Positions 53,601-64,000 of a DNA stretch of 64,000 nt are shown here, piece after piece (within the stretch, counting starts at the first letter, position 1; every line of letters starts with the position of its first letter). The translations under genes were made by a program, and so were the position numbers. This DNA is from Watersipora subatra (taxonomy: Eukaryota; Bryozoa; Gymnolaemata; Cheilostomatida; Watersiporidae): positions 11,092,869-11,156,868 of the forward strand of contig NC_088711.1 in NCBI RefSeq assembly GCF_963576615.1, written 5' to 3'. A model generated the notes under the pieces. It was not told the DNA's origin and ran no database searches. It worked only from the letters and a program-made list of their open reading frames with translations.

Positions 53601-56288
53601 TAAGATTAGATTAGGGGCGTACATAGTATTAATAATATCACATAAAACGTAAGTTAGACACAAACTGAAAACGTACCTTGGATGCCAATCCAATAGCAAT
53701 ATAATTGTCACGTCCGTTGTCCAGTACTGTAACTTTAAAGTAAAAGTTAACAGAATTAAGTGAGTACCTTGCCTGAGCAAAAGCTACATCTCTTACTTCT
53801 TTTGTTGTTCTACCGTAGCTGAGTATAGATCCCTGTAATATAATATTTCTCAGGGTGTTACTATGTCTGCTTACAAAAACACTGAATACATAAATTCGTT
53901 ACCATTTGCACAGCTGAGAGTGGTGATAGTTTATTATAGAGAGTGATGATAGTGCATTATAGAGAGTGATGATAGTACATTATAGAGAGTAATGATAGTA
54001 CATTATAGAGTGATAGTAGTGGATTGTAAGAAGTAGAGATAGTATGGCATAGATGTTTGTCTATATCATGCTCACGCAACTGTTAAACATATAATATATG
54101 CAAAGTTTTTGTTTGACTACCAAAGCTTTGCATTAAAATTTATAGCTACACTTTCGCATTCGCAAAATTAGATCCATTTTTGAGATGGTGTTTTGCAGTA
54201 TTTATAGAAGCACCAGGCAAGAGCAATCATGTCTGTAGAAGTATTTTCAATAGTGAGTGTATGCAATAACTGAAAACTTGGAACTTTGTAAAAACTGGCA
54301 TTGTGAGACCATGCAATGCTAGCTCATCTTACTCTTTTGTTGGAACATTAACGCGTGGTGTTCACTTGGAGTTACCTTTTCTTGTTGTTCCATTTATGAT
54401 AACTCCTAATCAACATTTCAACTGATAATATTTCCCAAAAAATTGCATCCTTTTCAAACCGAAGCGACTTTACAATTTATTATTTGATTGAAGAAAAATC
54501 TTTTTGCTCTTAATATTTAGTTTTCATTTGTTAAAACAGCCTTCCATTAAGTAAAATAATTTGATTTTGGTTGTATGGTTATATTTTGGTTACTTGAACT
54601 GACTAAAAACTTTGAGTAAGTGGATTTTTATTCATGAATATAAAGTGCAAACTTGTTAGCAATTAAACACGATTCATTCTAATATCTTTATAAAAAACTG
54701 CCTTTCGAGTGTGTTTGCCAGTTGTTTACCTCTTGCTCATGATGAATACATCGTAATCTGTGCCATTTCGCTTGAGGAGAGCGAAGTTGATAGGCCTGCA
54801 GTCTCCTTTGTGTTGTTTGAAAACTCGCATTAAATATATTCATGACACTTACCGGAGTAGAAACTTCTGGAAGTCTATCAACGCTGTTGATTATTTGGCA
54901 ACAACTAAATTTAACCGTTTTACCGCCTTGTCGAGAGTCATTTGGTGAGCTACCATAATTACAAGCCAAATCATCTTCAGAGGGTGCCAAATCCAATGTC
55001 GCATTTGGTTCCCCGGAGACCAGAGGACTGTCTACAGACAGCTCATCCATCTCATAGCCATTATTAAAATAACTGTGACTCTTTAGCCTCGTGGAGTTAA
55101 AGACCCTCATTTCAATTTCTTCAGGTGGGCAGACAGTCTCTGCTGTGATCACCTGCAGGGAGCTTGGTTGTTCATGTTTGTGCCATGACAGAGGCTGAAA
55201 AGTATGTAGTATATTGCACCATTCTCCAGATGTCTGCATGGATGAGTCGACCAGTTGTGTCTCTTGTTCGCTGCCCTGATATTTCTTTACAATGAAACGA
55301 GCAGCAGTGTAATCGCCTTCAAAGCTTTTATTGACATAGCTTGTAGCCTGAGGGCCCATAACTAGCACTCCACTACTCTCACTTGAACAGTCGTCTTCCA
55401 TTTCAAGGTTTGTAGCCTGAGGTTCTATACCTAGCACTCCACTACTCTCACTTGAGCTGTCATCTTCCATTTCATGGTTTGTTGCCTGAGGCTCTATACC
55501 TAGTACTCCACTATCCCCACTTGAGCTACTATCTTCCATTTCAACTATTTCAACTTCAGACATCTGTGACCGCTTTCTTAGCTGATACATCTACAAGATG
55601 CATAAGTACAAGATGTATAACTGAGGCATAAGATATAAAAACTCATACAGTATAACATGCAGCAGCGCATATCTGAACTAAACTTCAGTATGCTGTACAA
55701 TGGTTTGTAATAGCCATGATTTACTGTGCACAACTTTTTTTATGTAAATTTATAAGCCAAAATGGTCTTGAAATTTCAAAAAAGGGCATGACATAGCCCC
55801 GTGTTTGTAATACACCAGTCTGTTTTAGCCATAACTTTCTGTATAATATGAAAGTTTAGATGAAAGTACAAGTTTTAGCTACACTGTTAGTGGAAACACC
55901 AATGATTGTTGGTTCTCACTAGCATTTGGGTCTTTTTAACTTCTCTGATGGCAAAGCATAATAATTGAATGTGTGGATAAGGTTGACAGTTTCCACTAAT
56001 TAAAGCTCAGGAGACTGCAACTCCTGCCTATTTGAAGCAATGGTCATCTTTTTCGATTTTTTATGGTGGCTTATAAAATAATAGATAAAAATTACCACAG
56101 GGTGCTCAATAGATCACAAAGGTAAAAGTCATATAGACTAGTGGTAGCTTATTATTAGTAGTTGGCTACTAACTACACTTCTGAATGGGCCGCCATAAAG
56201 ATTCACTTCTGCTACTTACCCTGAATATAAGCTCACAGTTGTTCATGAAGATCATCCAACTCTGATGGTTTATAGATGAGAAATTCAT
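50678..56288 (-). CDS. SPRYD3: SPRYD3-like protein with acidic repeat N-terminus
   Basis: Minus-strand exons in transcript order: 56220-56288, 54853-55590, 53677-53832, 52697-52754, 52001-52063, 51723-51871 and 50678-50833. They total 1389 nt (462 residues) and all phases agree. The C-terminal half matches human SPRYD3 SPRY domain 2 from memory: GSILSYGRTTKEVRDVAFAQ, YIAIGLASKHYPSYEMPGW, KKKSVAYHADDGKLYAGDEM, IKFGPKIQKGDEVCCGLLFG, MLNGKLIGVR and YYPTIGLLSEGARVKVDL. The SPRY fold is a protein-interaction module; the function of SPRYD3 is not well defined. The human N-terminal SPRY domain is not found. Instead, residues about 40-100 hold three acidic Ser-rich repeats (EMEDDSSSESSGVLGIEPQ). The first exon (start ATG at 56288) is the least certain part; translation could start at 55590 (MYQLRKRSQ). 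Tandem repeats fill the introns. Confidence 0.85.
50870..51340. repeat. 25-bp minisatellite (TTATACAGACATAGTAGTACAGTGG), about 18 copies
   Basis: The period is exactly 25 bp with few changes, in the last intron of the SPRYD3-like gene. Confidence 0.97.
52165..52430. repeat. tandem repeat of alternating units of about 35 bp, about 7 copies
   Basis: Two half-units alternate: GTTGATCTAAGACTGGTCTA and AGACAGTTCTATATAGTTGA. It lies in a SPRYD3 intron and makes a shadow frame on the minus strand. Confidence 0.85.
53925..54015. repeat. 23-bp tandem repeat, about 4 copies
   Basis: Unit GAGAGTGATGATAGTACATTATA, in the SPRYD3 intron between 53833 and 54852. The rest of this intron shows no exon. Confidence 0.9.
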
Positions 56289-58275
56289 GTCGCCTTTTCT
56301 GTCTTCTCTTCTGAACAAACTGTTCTCTTTAACTGTTGGTATTGGATTAACCAATTATATCTACAGCACCAAAACGAACGGCTCGTAGCACTCTATCGAT
56401 TATTATAAATCAATTAGGTAAGACATCGCCTTCGGCTATTATTGGTTTCTTTTGGAAAGTAAAACGGACATGGCCTGAAGTGCTAGAGAAAACTTAGGAG
56501 GCAGACTTATAGCTGCCAGAGTGAGTTGGTAGACAAAGGAATACACGCACTCATCATTTCCTATAGCTCATAGTTCAGCTGTTGTCGCTAATTTAAGATG
56601 ACAGTTGCTGACTGATTTTATTACATCTTCGGAATCAATAAAATCAGTGCTGCCAAACGTTTCCTTTATCATCACGTGCTTTCTGCTGTAATTCAACTAT
56701 TAGTCATCAATATCAGAACCTGTAGAATTTTTCTATCTTGTTTAATACTCATCTGCACTCTGTCATGACTTCTATATGGTTTATCTTAGAGTTGTCTTAT
56801 CTAAATAACACAACTCCATTCCGACTAATAACTTGAGTAATAGCGAGAAGCATTAGATATCTGGTGTCAGAGAGTGTACATATTTCAGTAAAACTGTACA
56901 TGTATGCAGATACAAGGCAAAAATACTGGCCCAGAGAGTGTACACATTTCAGTAAAACTGTACATGTATGCGGATACAAGGCAACAATACTGGCCTGTTT
57001 CGTATCAACTTTTCTGCAACATCTTTGCTTATCATTTCTTATTATTAATTATCGCGAGCAAAATTTTAAAATCATGACAATAACATTTACGGAAACGCAT
57101 CAGCAAGCAAAGAACCTGCTAAACTTCACTACTTTGTAAACCCTTAGCATATACACAAACTGGTTTATTGATATGTATAACCCTGGTTTATCACCTAGCA
57201 ACGCAGTTGGCATAGATTTATATAGAATAGAAATAGAATTACCCTTTTTAACTTCTGTTCTCATAACTTTGTTGTGTTTTGAATATATTCCAAAGGACCA
57301 TTTCCTACTCTTTTGTTGTCAACATGGTGGATGAAATGGTTGATGGAGATGAGTATACTGACACAGGGTTTGATATTAACATGATTTATATAAACATATA
57401 TATTTTTTGTCCAAACCTATTCAAACAAGGAAAGCCTATTGTTAACTGGAATAAGTTGCAACTAGTGTTAAGTAGTAAACCTTTCCAAGACGTGATTCTA
57501 TCAACAAGAATTACAGGCTGCTAATAAATAACTTGGTGTTTCTGACATTCAACAATAAAGCTTGTTTAGTTATTATTATATTCATCTGTGCTTGTCATAA
57601 CATTTTTTCCATACTTATAATGATTTTACCAGCGCTGCTGCGGTATTTGTCATGAAAACTTTGAATGTCAGCTGAATGATAATATAGGCTTTGGTCAGAA
57701 CTATATGGAGGTGCTGATCTGTGACTTTAAACAACTTTCTCAAAGTTTGTCAAAAAGATTTGAAAAAGTTCTTGCTAAAACTTAATAGCCTCCTTTTTCT
57801 GTACACCCTATTTCTTAATTTGAGGTTGTCAAAACAAACCCTCCTCAGCGATTAGCCAATGGTTTTATAAATATGTAGTGGTAATGACTGCCAGCGTAGT
57901 ATGCTATCACTATGTGATAACCTCACTCAAATATAGCCTCAAATACATTGATATTAGTTTGCTTGCATCACTTTGTCTAAAAACTTTCATGCTTTGTTAA
58001 GGTTACATGCTTGCTGGTGCTGAGGCTAGAGCACTCATTGCTCACTGCTTAGTAATTGGCAGGTATGTATTTAGGGAACGCAATGTGCGGTCACCTGAGA
58101 GCAGCTGTTGAACTAGTAAAAGAGTGCAGGCAATCCTGTAACTAATCACACTTGCTCCAACTTTATAAACAATTAGCTGTGGGTTCAACACGACTCTTAA
58201 AACAACTTCTCCTCTTCGAAGCAACATACGAAAAAGATAGTGGTGAGGTTGGAGGTTGTACAACTACGACAGCGC
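56289..58275. other. spacer between the divergent SPRYD3-like and peroxidasin-like genes
   Basis: This spacer of about 2 kb separates the start codons of two genes that point away from each other, so it should hold both promoters. I could not place a TATA box or initiator. It holds a 64-bp direct duplication at 56868-56995 (AGAGTGTACA at 56871 and 56935). No coding exon is supported; short open frames here match nothing I know. Confidence 0.5.
56868..56995. repeat. 64-bp direct tandem duplication
   Basis: Two copies of a segment beginning AGAGTGTACA and containing TTTCAGTAAAACTGTACATG lie between the SPRYD3-like and peroxidasin-like genes. Confidence 0.92.
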
Positions 58276-61200
58276 ATGGCTCGAGATATGACATCCGACA
58301 CGCCGCAAAGAACACTCTCGATAGTTCTGCCTTTGCTGCTTGTGTGGATATCTGTTGCAAAGGCTCAGCCGTCTGGCTGCCCCGACTCCTGTCTCTGCTT
58401 TCAAAGAGATAATGGCATGGTGGTACGGTGTATGTTTGTCGGGCTAACTGAGGTTCCTCGTGTGCCTATTGAAACTGCTATACTGTGAGTATTCTCAATA
58501 TATTCTCACATAAGTCAATATCCTTTTACTTGTGATATGCAAATAAGTTATACGACTCTTCAAGACAGTTGCTACCTAATCTTTACTATAAAGAGATGCC
58601 CTGGAATAAAGTTATTTACAATATATTCTTTTATCTAATAAAAGTATTGTTTGGATGCAGTAAGGTGATTGTTTATAACTGTCTAAACAATGCTGTATGT
58701 TACAAAATTATTAGAAAGTATAAATCAGCCTTATTACTTGATAGAAAATGGACTCAATCAAATCTACAAGGATATTAGTATCCTCTAATACAGCACACAA
58801 CCTTGGGGATGATTTTCATATAAATCGTAAATGCATCTGTATATATAGTTAAGCCAACTTCTGAAGGAAATTGGTTCACGGTCTATTAGATACCAGTTTC
58901 ATGTAAGATGGCAGCAAATATTTTGGTAGGGATCAAAACCACTTCAATTAGGTAGTGTGTTTTGTTTGTTGCGGAGTGTATATATGACAATCAGGTCTGC
59001 CCACTCATAAAGAGTCACTCTTTGAACTGATATATTTTAGTGATGTACACACCAGTACATGATTCAACTGAAAGTTTATATTATTCTCTAACACCTGTAT
59101 ATAAATAAATACATATATAAAATCATATAATATACTGTATGATTTTATACACAATATTGTATAATATATTGTATATGGTGTAAATATAATATCATTAAAA
59201 ATACTAGTTTCATAAAGAATAATAAAGAAAAAGCACTCAATGCACTATGTGTAGAGTGAATTATGCTATAATATGAAATATAAAGACTACTAAGCTATTA
59301 GTCATTCGCTACAAATTTGAAACAAATGGACTAACTGTGTTCTTTATATTATAGTAAATATACATGTATATACACATTTGTTCATTGGTTTTGTTCTTAT
59401 AGTAACTATACTTGTGTGAAGATTAATGATAGAGGAATATCATTGTCAGAAATGAGTTGAGATATTGAGAGTACTGTTAAATTCACATCGTGGTACACTC
59501 AGTTAAATGTTTGCATATTGAAGTATCACATTTCATAACAATTGTTTGACTTCATGACCTGCCTCGACCTCCACCTCACAGAATAATTTGCTATCTGCCC
59601 ACCGGGTGCTTAGGCCGGATTGATCTACATGTAAATGTGTAGTTTTACTATTGGCATCTTTATGCTCTCAGATGATTTTGAATGTTAACTGATAGGTAGT
59701 GCAGGTGGTGGAGGTGTTATGGCATTGCAGTGGCAGGTAGTGCAGGTGGTGGAGGCGTTATGGCATTGCAGTGGCAGGTAGTGCAGGTGATGGAAGCACT
59801 ATGGTATAGCCGTGACAGGTAGTGCAGGTGGGGGAGATATTATGGCATTGCAGTGCTCAGAATTGTTAACCACTTTAGTTAGTTTTTGTTTTCTGTCAAA
59901 ACTAGCTGGGTACGAGATCTATTGATAGTCATCTATATACTGAACAAACCTCAAGGCAAACATATCTGTACAGATGTATAGATATGTTTTCTGTCGCTGT
60001 TTTAATGCTGGTAATTGTTAACTAGAATTTGACCTGCAGTTTGTCGACTGCATATATGTACACAAGCACTTTTATAGACTCAAAGAATGCCTGTGCCGCT
60101 AGCTCAGACTGAAAGAAGCTTTTTATTGGCAGCTCTGTGATGAACTAGACAATAGCAATTGAATGTAGAGTGAGTGAAATAGACTCAGCTGATGAATTGT
60201 GTATAAACAAAGACACGATTTAGTTGATGTACAATTGAACGTATAAATTCTATCTCAGTGGTTCTTAATCTGGGGTTCATCGAACATTAGGAGAACATTA
60301 GTGAGCCAGTCTCCGGTGGAGGTCTCTCAAAGGTAAAGGCAAAAATCACACTGATTTGTGAGGTCATGTCTTCATGAAAAGATATGTAATTCGTTGTGAG
60401 TTCTTGCCGTGTATTGGTTTTGTTTTTTGAACACAGTAATGTTAATGCACAGCTTATTTTGTGCAAACATAAACTGTGGTCCTGAGTCCTGTGTCCTGAG
60501 TGTGAAAAAAATCATATTTTATTTTTTAATAATGAAGAATTGGGTGAAAGCTCGTATGAAACTGATTTCGGCTCATCCCGTCCATCAAAGTTAAGAACGA
60601 CTGTTCTAGCTGGTTAATACTTAATATATCACTATCAAGCGAGGTAGGCTTGCAAATATAAATTAATTTTTTGAATATTAAACAGATTAAATGTTAGTCG
60701 TATGGTTTTAGTAAACTGTCAGAGTTATTCTCTCCATCGCAAAGCGAGTGTGTTTACTGAAGATCCAATTATAAACATGAGATTTGTATTATCTGGGGCG
60801 AGACTCTGTCACAATATTTTTGGATAGTTATAAACTTTATTTACGCAAGTCAGCGCTGTTTAAAGCAAGTTAGACCATGAGACAAAGAAATAGTAAAGTA
60901 AATTATGTGTAGGCCTAACCCTACTGAAAAAAAAAATTTTTGCGTATCGATGTTCTATAATGCAAATTGGCAAGATGTTAGTGTCTGGTATAAGATGTAG
61001 TGTTTTTGGGAAAGTAGGAATATAATGGATGGTCAGACAGATTTGAGTATTTTAAACAGCAAATATTTACGTTGGCAACTTTTTGAAGTTTTGTATGCAT
61101 TCGAATGTATGGCAGAAGTGATCGTTGCTACCTATGACAGGTAACCTACTATTTACTAGAGTACAACTGTCTTATCGCTCGTTTGGCAAAGGAAGGATGA

Positions 61201-63665
61201 ACAATTATATTACACTCATCTGCTGAATGGAATTGCTGGAAGCGCTCTTCTTTCCTCTGCTCAGCATTTCTCACACTAATTAGAATGAGTCACGAGAATA
61301 AAACTTGGCAGCGGTAGAACTGCACGCTGTCTGAAAAGTCTTAATACGTCAATATCTGTGGTTAAAAGTTTACCGAGGCGGCTTGCTGTTTGGCAGCCAT
61401 TCATTTTATATCTCACTTGCTTCTTACGACATAGAAAAGTGCGTACAGTCTTTAATCAATTGCGCACTTTGCCTTAACTTTAGCCAGGCAGCTACAAATA
61501 ATATCCACGTGTAATCGAGTTCCTATTTACCTCATATTTAATTTAAAGTGTGTTGTGGTTAGAGATGGGTCCTGCAATGAACATTTACACCATTTATCAA
61601 TTGTTATCATGTTATCATGTTGCCGTTTAGTTACTAGTGACATGCTGTCGGTGTTGTTTACAGAGACCTCAGGTTCAACAGAATATCAACTATCTCCCCA
61701 GGAATATTTGAAGGTCTTACTTCTCTATACACATTGTGAGTGTATTAAACTGTACTACTAAGCTATGACAATTTCAGATTTAAAAATGAACTTAGACAAA
61801 ATTTCATTAGATTTTATCAGAAATTATCGGCATGTTTTATCATTTGTAATTGTTTTTTGTGTTTGAGGTGGCCTTACTTCCAGGATTTTTTAAGATTACA
61901 ATTGACAAAACTTGATACCGGTTAAAACGCCCAGAAAAAAATACATGCTTTATGATGTCATTTGTTGTTATCATTGCGATAGTTGATATCATCTATTGGG
62001 CTCAAGTGGCAGCGTTACGCGTCTCTATTCCGTAGGCCTCTTTGCACATATAGATGCCACGAGCGCACTTTCGCATGATAGGAGCATTTTAAACGCGATC
62101 AAGTTTGTTCGATTTTAATCTTGGAACATCCTGGCAGTCAGACCTCAAACATAAAAAACAATCACCAATAATAGACAAATATGGATAATTTCTGATAAGA
62201 CATTGTGCAAGTTTATCTTTAATCAATCGTATAAGCTGGTACTTTTCTTTATGCATAACTTTAGTAATTGTTCATTTGCTTCGGCTGCTCAAAAACTCAA
62301 AATTTTTGCCGATAGTTACTATTCGCTAGTGTCAGCATGGTTAATGATTGATAGAATGGTGGTACTATACACCTCATAGTCGCTAGTGTCGGTATGGTCA
62401 ATGATTGGCAGAATGGTGGTACTATACACCTTATAGTCGCTAGTGTCAGCATGGTTAATGGTTGACAGAGTGGTGGTACTATACACCTTATAGTCGCTAG
62501 TGTCAGCATGGTTAATGATTGACAAAATGGTGGTATTATACACCTTATAGTCGCTAGTGTCAGCATGGTCAATGGTTGACAGAGTGGTGGTACTATACAC
62601 CTTATAGTCGCTAGTGTCAGCATGGTCAATGGTTGACAGAGTGGTGGTACTATACACCTTATAGTCGCTAGTGTCAGCATGGTTAATGATTGACAAAATG
62701 GTGGTACTACACACCTGATAGTCGCTAGTGTCAGCATGGTTAATAATTGACATAGTGGTGGTACTACACGCCTTATAGTCACTAGTGTCAGCATGGTTAA
62801 TAATTGACAGAGTGGTGGTACTACACACCTTATAGTCGCTAGTGTCAGCATGGTTAATGATTGACAGAGTGGTGGTACTATACACCTTATAGTCGCTAGT
62901 GTCAGCATGGTTAATGATTGGCAGAGTGGTGGTACTACACACCTTATAGTTGCTAGTGTCAGCATGGTTAATAATTGACAAAGTGGTGGTACTACACACC
63001 TGATAGTTACTAGTGTCAGCATGGTTAATGATTGGCAGAGTGGTGGTACTATACACCTTATAGTCACTAGTGTCAGCATGGTTAATGATTGACAGAGTGG
63101 TGGTACTACACACCTTATAGTCACTAGTGTCAGCATGGTTAATGATTGACAGAATGGTGGTACTATACACATTATAGTCACCAGTGTCAGCATGGTCAAT
63201 GATTGACAGAGTGGTGGTACTATACACCTTATAGTTGCTAGTGTCAGCATGGTTAATGATTGAAAAAGTGTTGGTACTACACACCTTATAGTCGCTAGTG
63301 TCGGTATGGTCAACAATACCTCTGTAGATCGTACAATGCATAGTTACTGTCGATGCTTAAAATTTGATGGATGGGCAGCTGCTTAAAATAGCACAGGAAA
63401 TTCTTCTAACCCTGTGACCTAATGTATAGGGACATCTGTGAAATGGTCCTAATCTCTCATACACTATAGGTCTTTATGAAATACAACTGCATAGTTGATA
63501 GGTTTTTGACAACCGACTCAATGGTTGATATATAAGTTAAATTATAAGCATGTATATTTAAACTGTCTTTGTGTAATTTGCTTTCCTTTGTAGACTGTTG
63601 AACAGCAATGAACTTGAAGAAATTCCAGATGAGGCATTTAAAGGCCTGGACAATCTAAAATATCT
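58276..63665 (+). CDS. PXDN: peroxidasin homologue, first three coding exons (gene continues past the window)
   Basis: Exons are 58276-58484, 61664-61735 and 63594-63665. Exons 2 and 3 are exactly 72 nt, phase 2, one leucine-rich repeat each. The start ATG at 58276 gives a signal peptide (LSIVLPLLLVWISVAKA), then an LRRNT with CPDSCLCF and VVRCMFVGLTEVP. The repeats read DLRFNRISTISPGIFEGLTS and LLLNSNELEEIPDEAFKGLD followed by NLKYL. From memory this follows human peroxidasin (CPSRCLCF, ILDLRFNRI, TLLLNNNQIKRIP, LENLKYLY) residue by residue. Peroxidasin is a secreted multidomain haem peroxidase (LRR, Ig, peroxidase, VWC) that crosslinks collagen IV in basement membranes. The Ig and peroxidase exons lie beyond the right edge. 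A GTG upstream is not needed as a start. Confidence 0.92.
58485..61663. other. first intron of the peroxidasin homologue
   Basis: A 3.2-kb intron with an AT-rich stretch (about 59090-59200) and a 41-bp repeat. No further coding exon of this gene is needed, since the LRRNT joins directly to LRR1 in phase. Confidence 0.6.
59695..59860. repeat. 41-bp tandem repeat, about 4 copies
   Basis: Unit GGTAGTGCAGGTGGTGGAGG, then TGTTATGGCATTGCAGTGGCA; G-rich on the + strand, in the first peroxidasin intron. Confidence 0.9.
61783..62216. mobile_element. foldback MITE, family A, copy 4
   Basis: Arms AATTTCATTAGATTTTATCAG... and their inverted copy at the right, with the shared centre GCGTTACGCGTCTCTATTCC. 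It starts about 50 bp after peroxidasin exon 2. Confidence 0.8.
62320..63320. repeat. 57-bp minisatellite, about 17.5 copies
   Basis: Unit TAGTCGCTAGTGTCAGCATG, GTTAATGATTGACAGAGTGG, TGGTACTATACACCTTA. The period is 19 codons, so two minus-strand frames stay open for about 340 codons (TMLTLATIRCIVPPLCQS and a companion). There is no start context, domain or splice support, and it sits inside a peroxidasin intron, so I call it non-coding. Confidence 0.95.
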
Positions 63666-64000
63666 GTATGGAAGCTAAACTCCTGTTTGTTATACACAAA
63701 CTAGCTGAATGAGAGTATATTGCTGCCTTCTTACTCGCTATGGCTATGTTTCCATGATGCGCATAATTCGCAAATTTGAGCCAACCCGCAAGTCAATCAG
63801 ATCATGGAAACGGTATAAATCTGCAAGCTAAGCGAGTTTTGCGACTTGCAAAACATTACCAAATCCATCATGCTTGCGAATAATGGAAACAGTACTTGCA
63901 AATGATGCGCATTAAAACACTGCGCCAGCTATTCAATTTTAAACATTTTCATTACTTTCGTTGTTCTTTTTCGATCGATTTTCACGTGTTTGCGTCGCTA
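63666..64000. other. third intron of the peroxidasin homologue, at the right edge
   Basis: Starts with a GTATGG donor. It contains several GCGCAT/ATTCGCAA words and GTTTCCAT inverted motifs (63750-63900) that also occur near 15545-15850, probably another small interspersed repeat. No exon was seen. Confidence 0.4.

Noticed and set aside
57279..57524. 81-codon + strand frame upstream of peroxidasin
   Set aside because: No recognisable domain, no splice or start context, AT-rich composition like the spacer.
62297..63341. Two 340-codon antisense frames of 19-residue repeats
   Set aside because: 57-bp minisatellite with a period divisible by three, inside a peroxidasin intron; no domain.

Overview
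The window is animal nuclear DNA: AT-rich, with small exons, GT-AG introns, many minisatellites and several small non-autonomous transposons. The gene content is metazoan: TMEM260, an AA15 polysaccharide monooxygenase joined to GH18 chitinase and CBM14 modules, SPRYD3, and peroxidasin. An AA15/GH18/CBM14 combination would suit a chitin-using invertebrate, and a lophotrochozoan is my guess, but the sequence does not fix the phylum. Almost none of the long open frames are genes. The genes were read by joining exons at splice sites and checking phase.

Layout. (1) 322-3043, + strand: the last four exons of a TMEM260-like gene, whose 5' part lies outside the window. (2) 5896-50331, + strand: one 44-kb gene of 34 coding exons. 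The joined coding sequence is 5082 nt (1693 codons plus stop), and every junction phase agrees. The order is signal peptide, AA15 LPMO, Thr/Pro linker, GH18-1 (catalytic motif intact), linker, GH18-2 (catalytic Glu lost), linker, two CBM14 chitin-binding domains, linker, GH18-3 (catalytic residues lost), short stalk, and a hydrophobic C-terminal tail that looks like a GPI-anchor signal. (3) 50678-56288, - strand: a SPRYD3-like gene, convergent with (2), with about 350 bp between the two stop codons. It keeps the C-terminal SPRY domain, but an acidic repeat region stands where the first SPRY domain is in the human protein. (4) 58276 to the right edge, + strand: the first three coding exons of a peroxidasin homologue (signal peptide, LRRNT, two LRRs).

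The main discovery is gene (2). An oxidative enzyme that breaks crystalline chitin, a hydrolytic chitinase, two chitin-binding modules and two pseudoenzyme GH18 modules sit on one predicted membrane-anchored chain. This looks like a tethered, all-in-one chitin-degrading or chitin-remodelling machine. It was probably assembled by tandem duplication of a seven-exon GH18 cassette between an AA15 gene and CBM14 exons.

The introns hold about 25 tandem arrays. They include a 56-bp satellite with a two-monomer alternation, a related 23-bp array on the other side of one small exon, and a 950-bp AAT/GAT tract. They also hold a foldback MITE family (four copies), a MITE whose end abuts a splice acceptor, and several tRNA-like SINE fragments.
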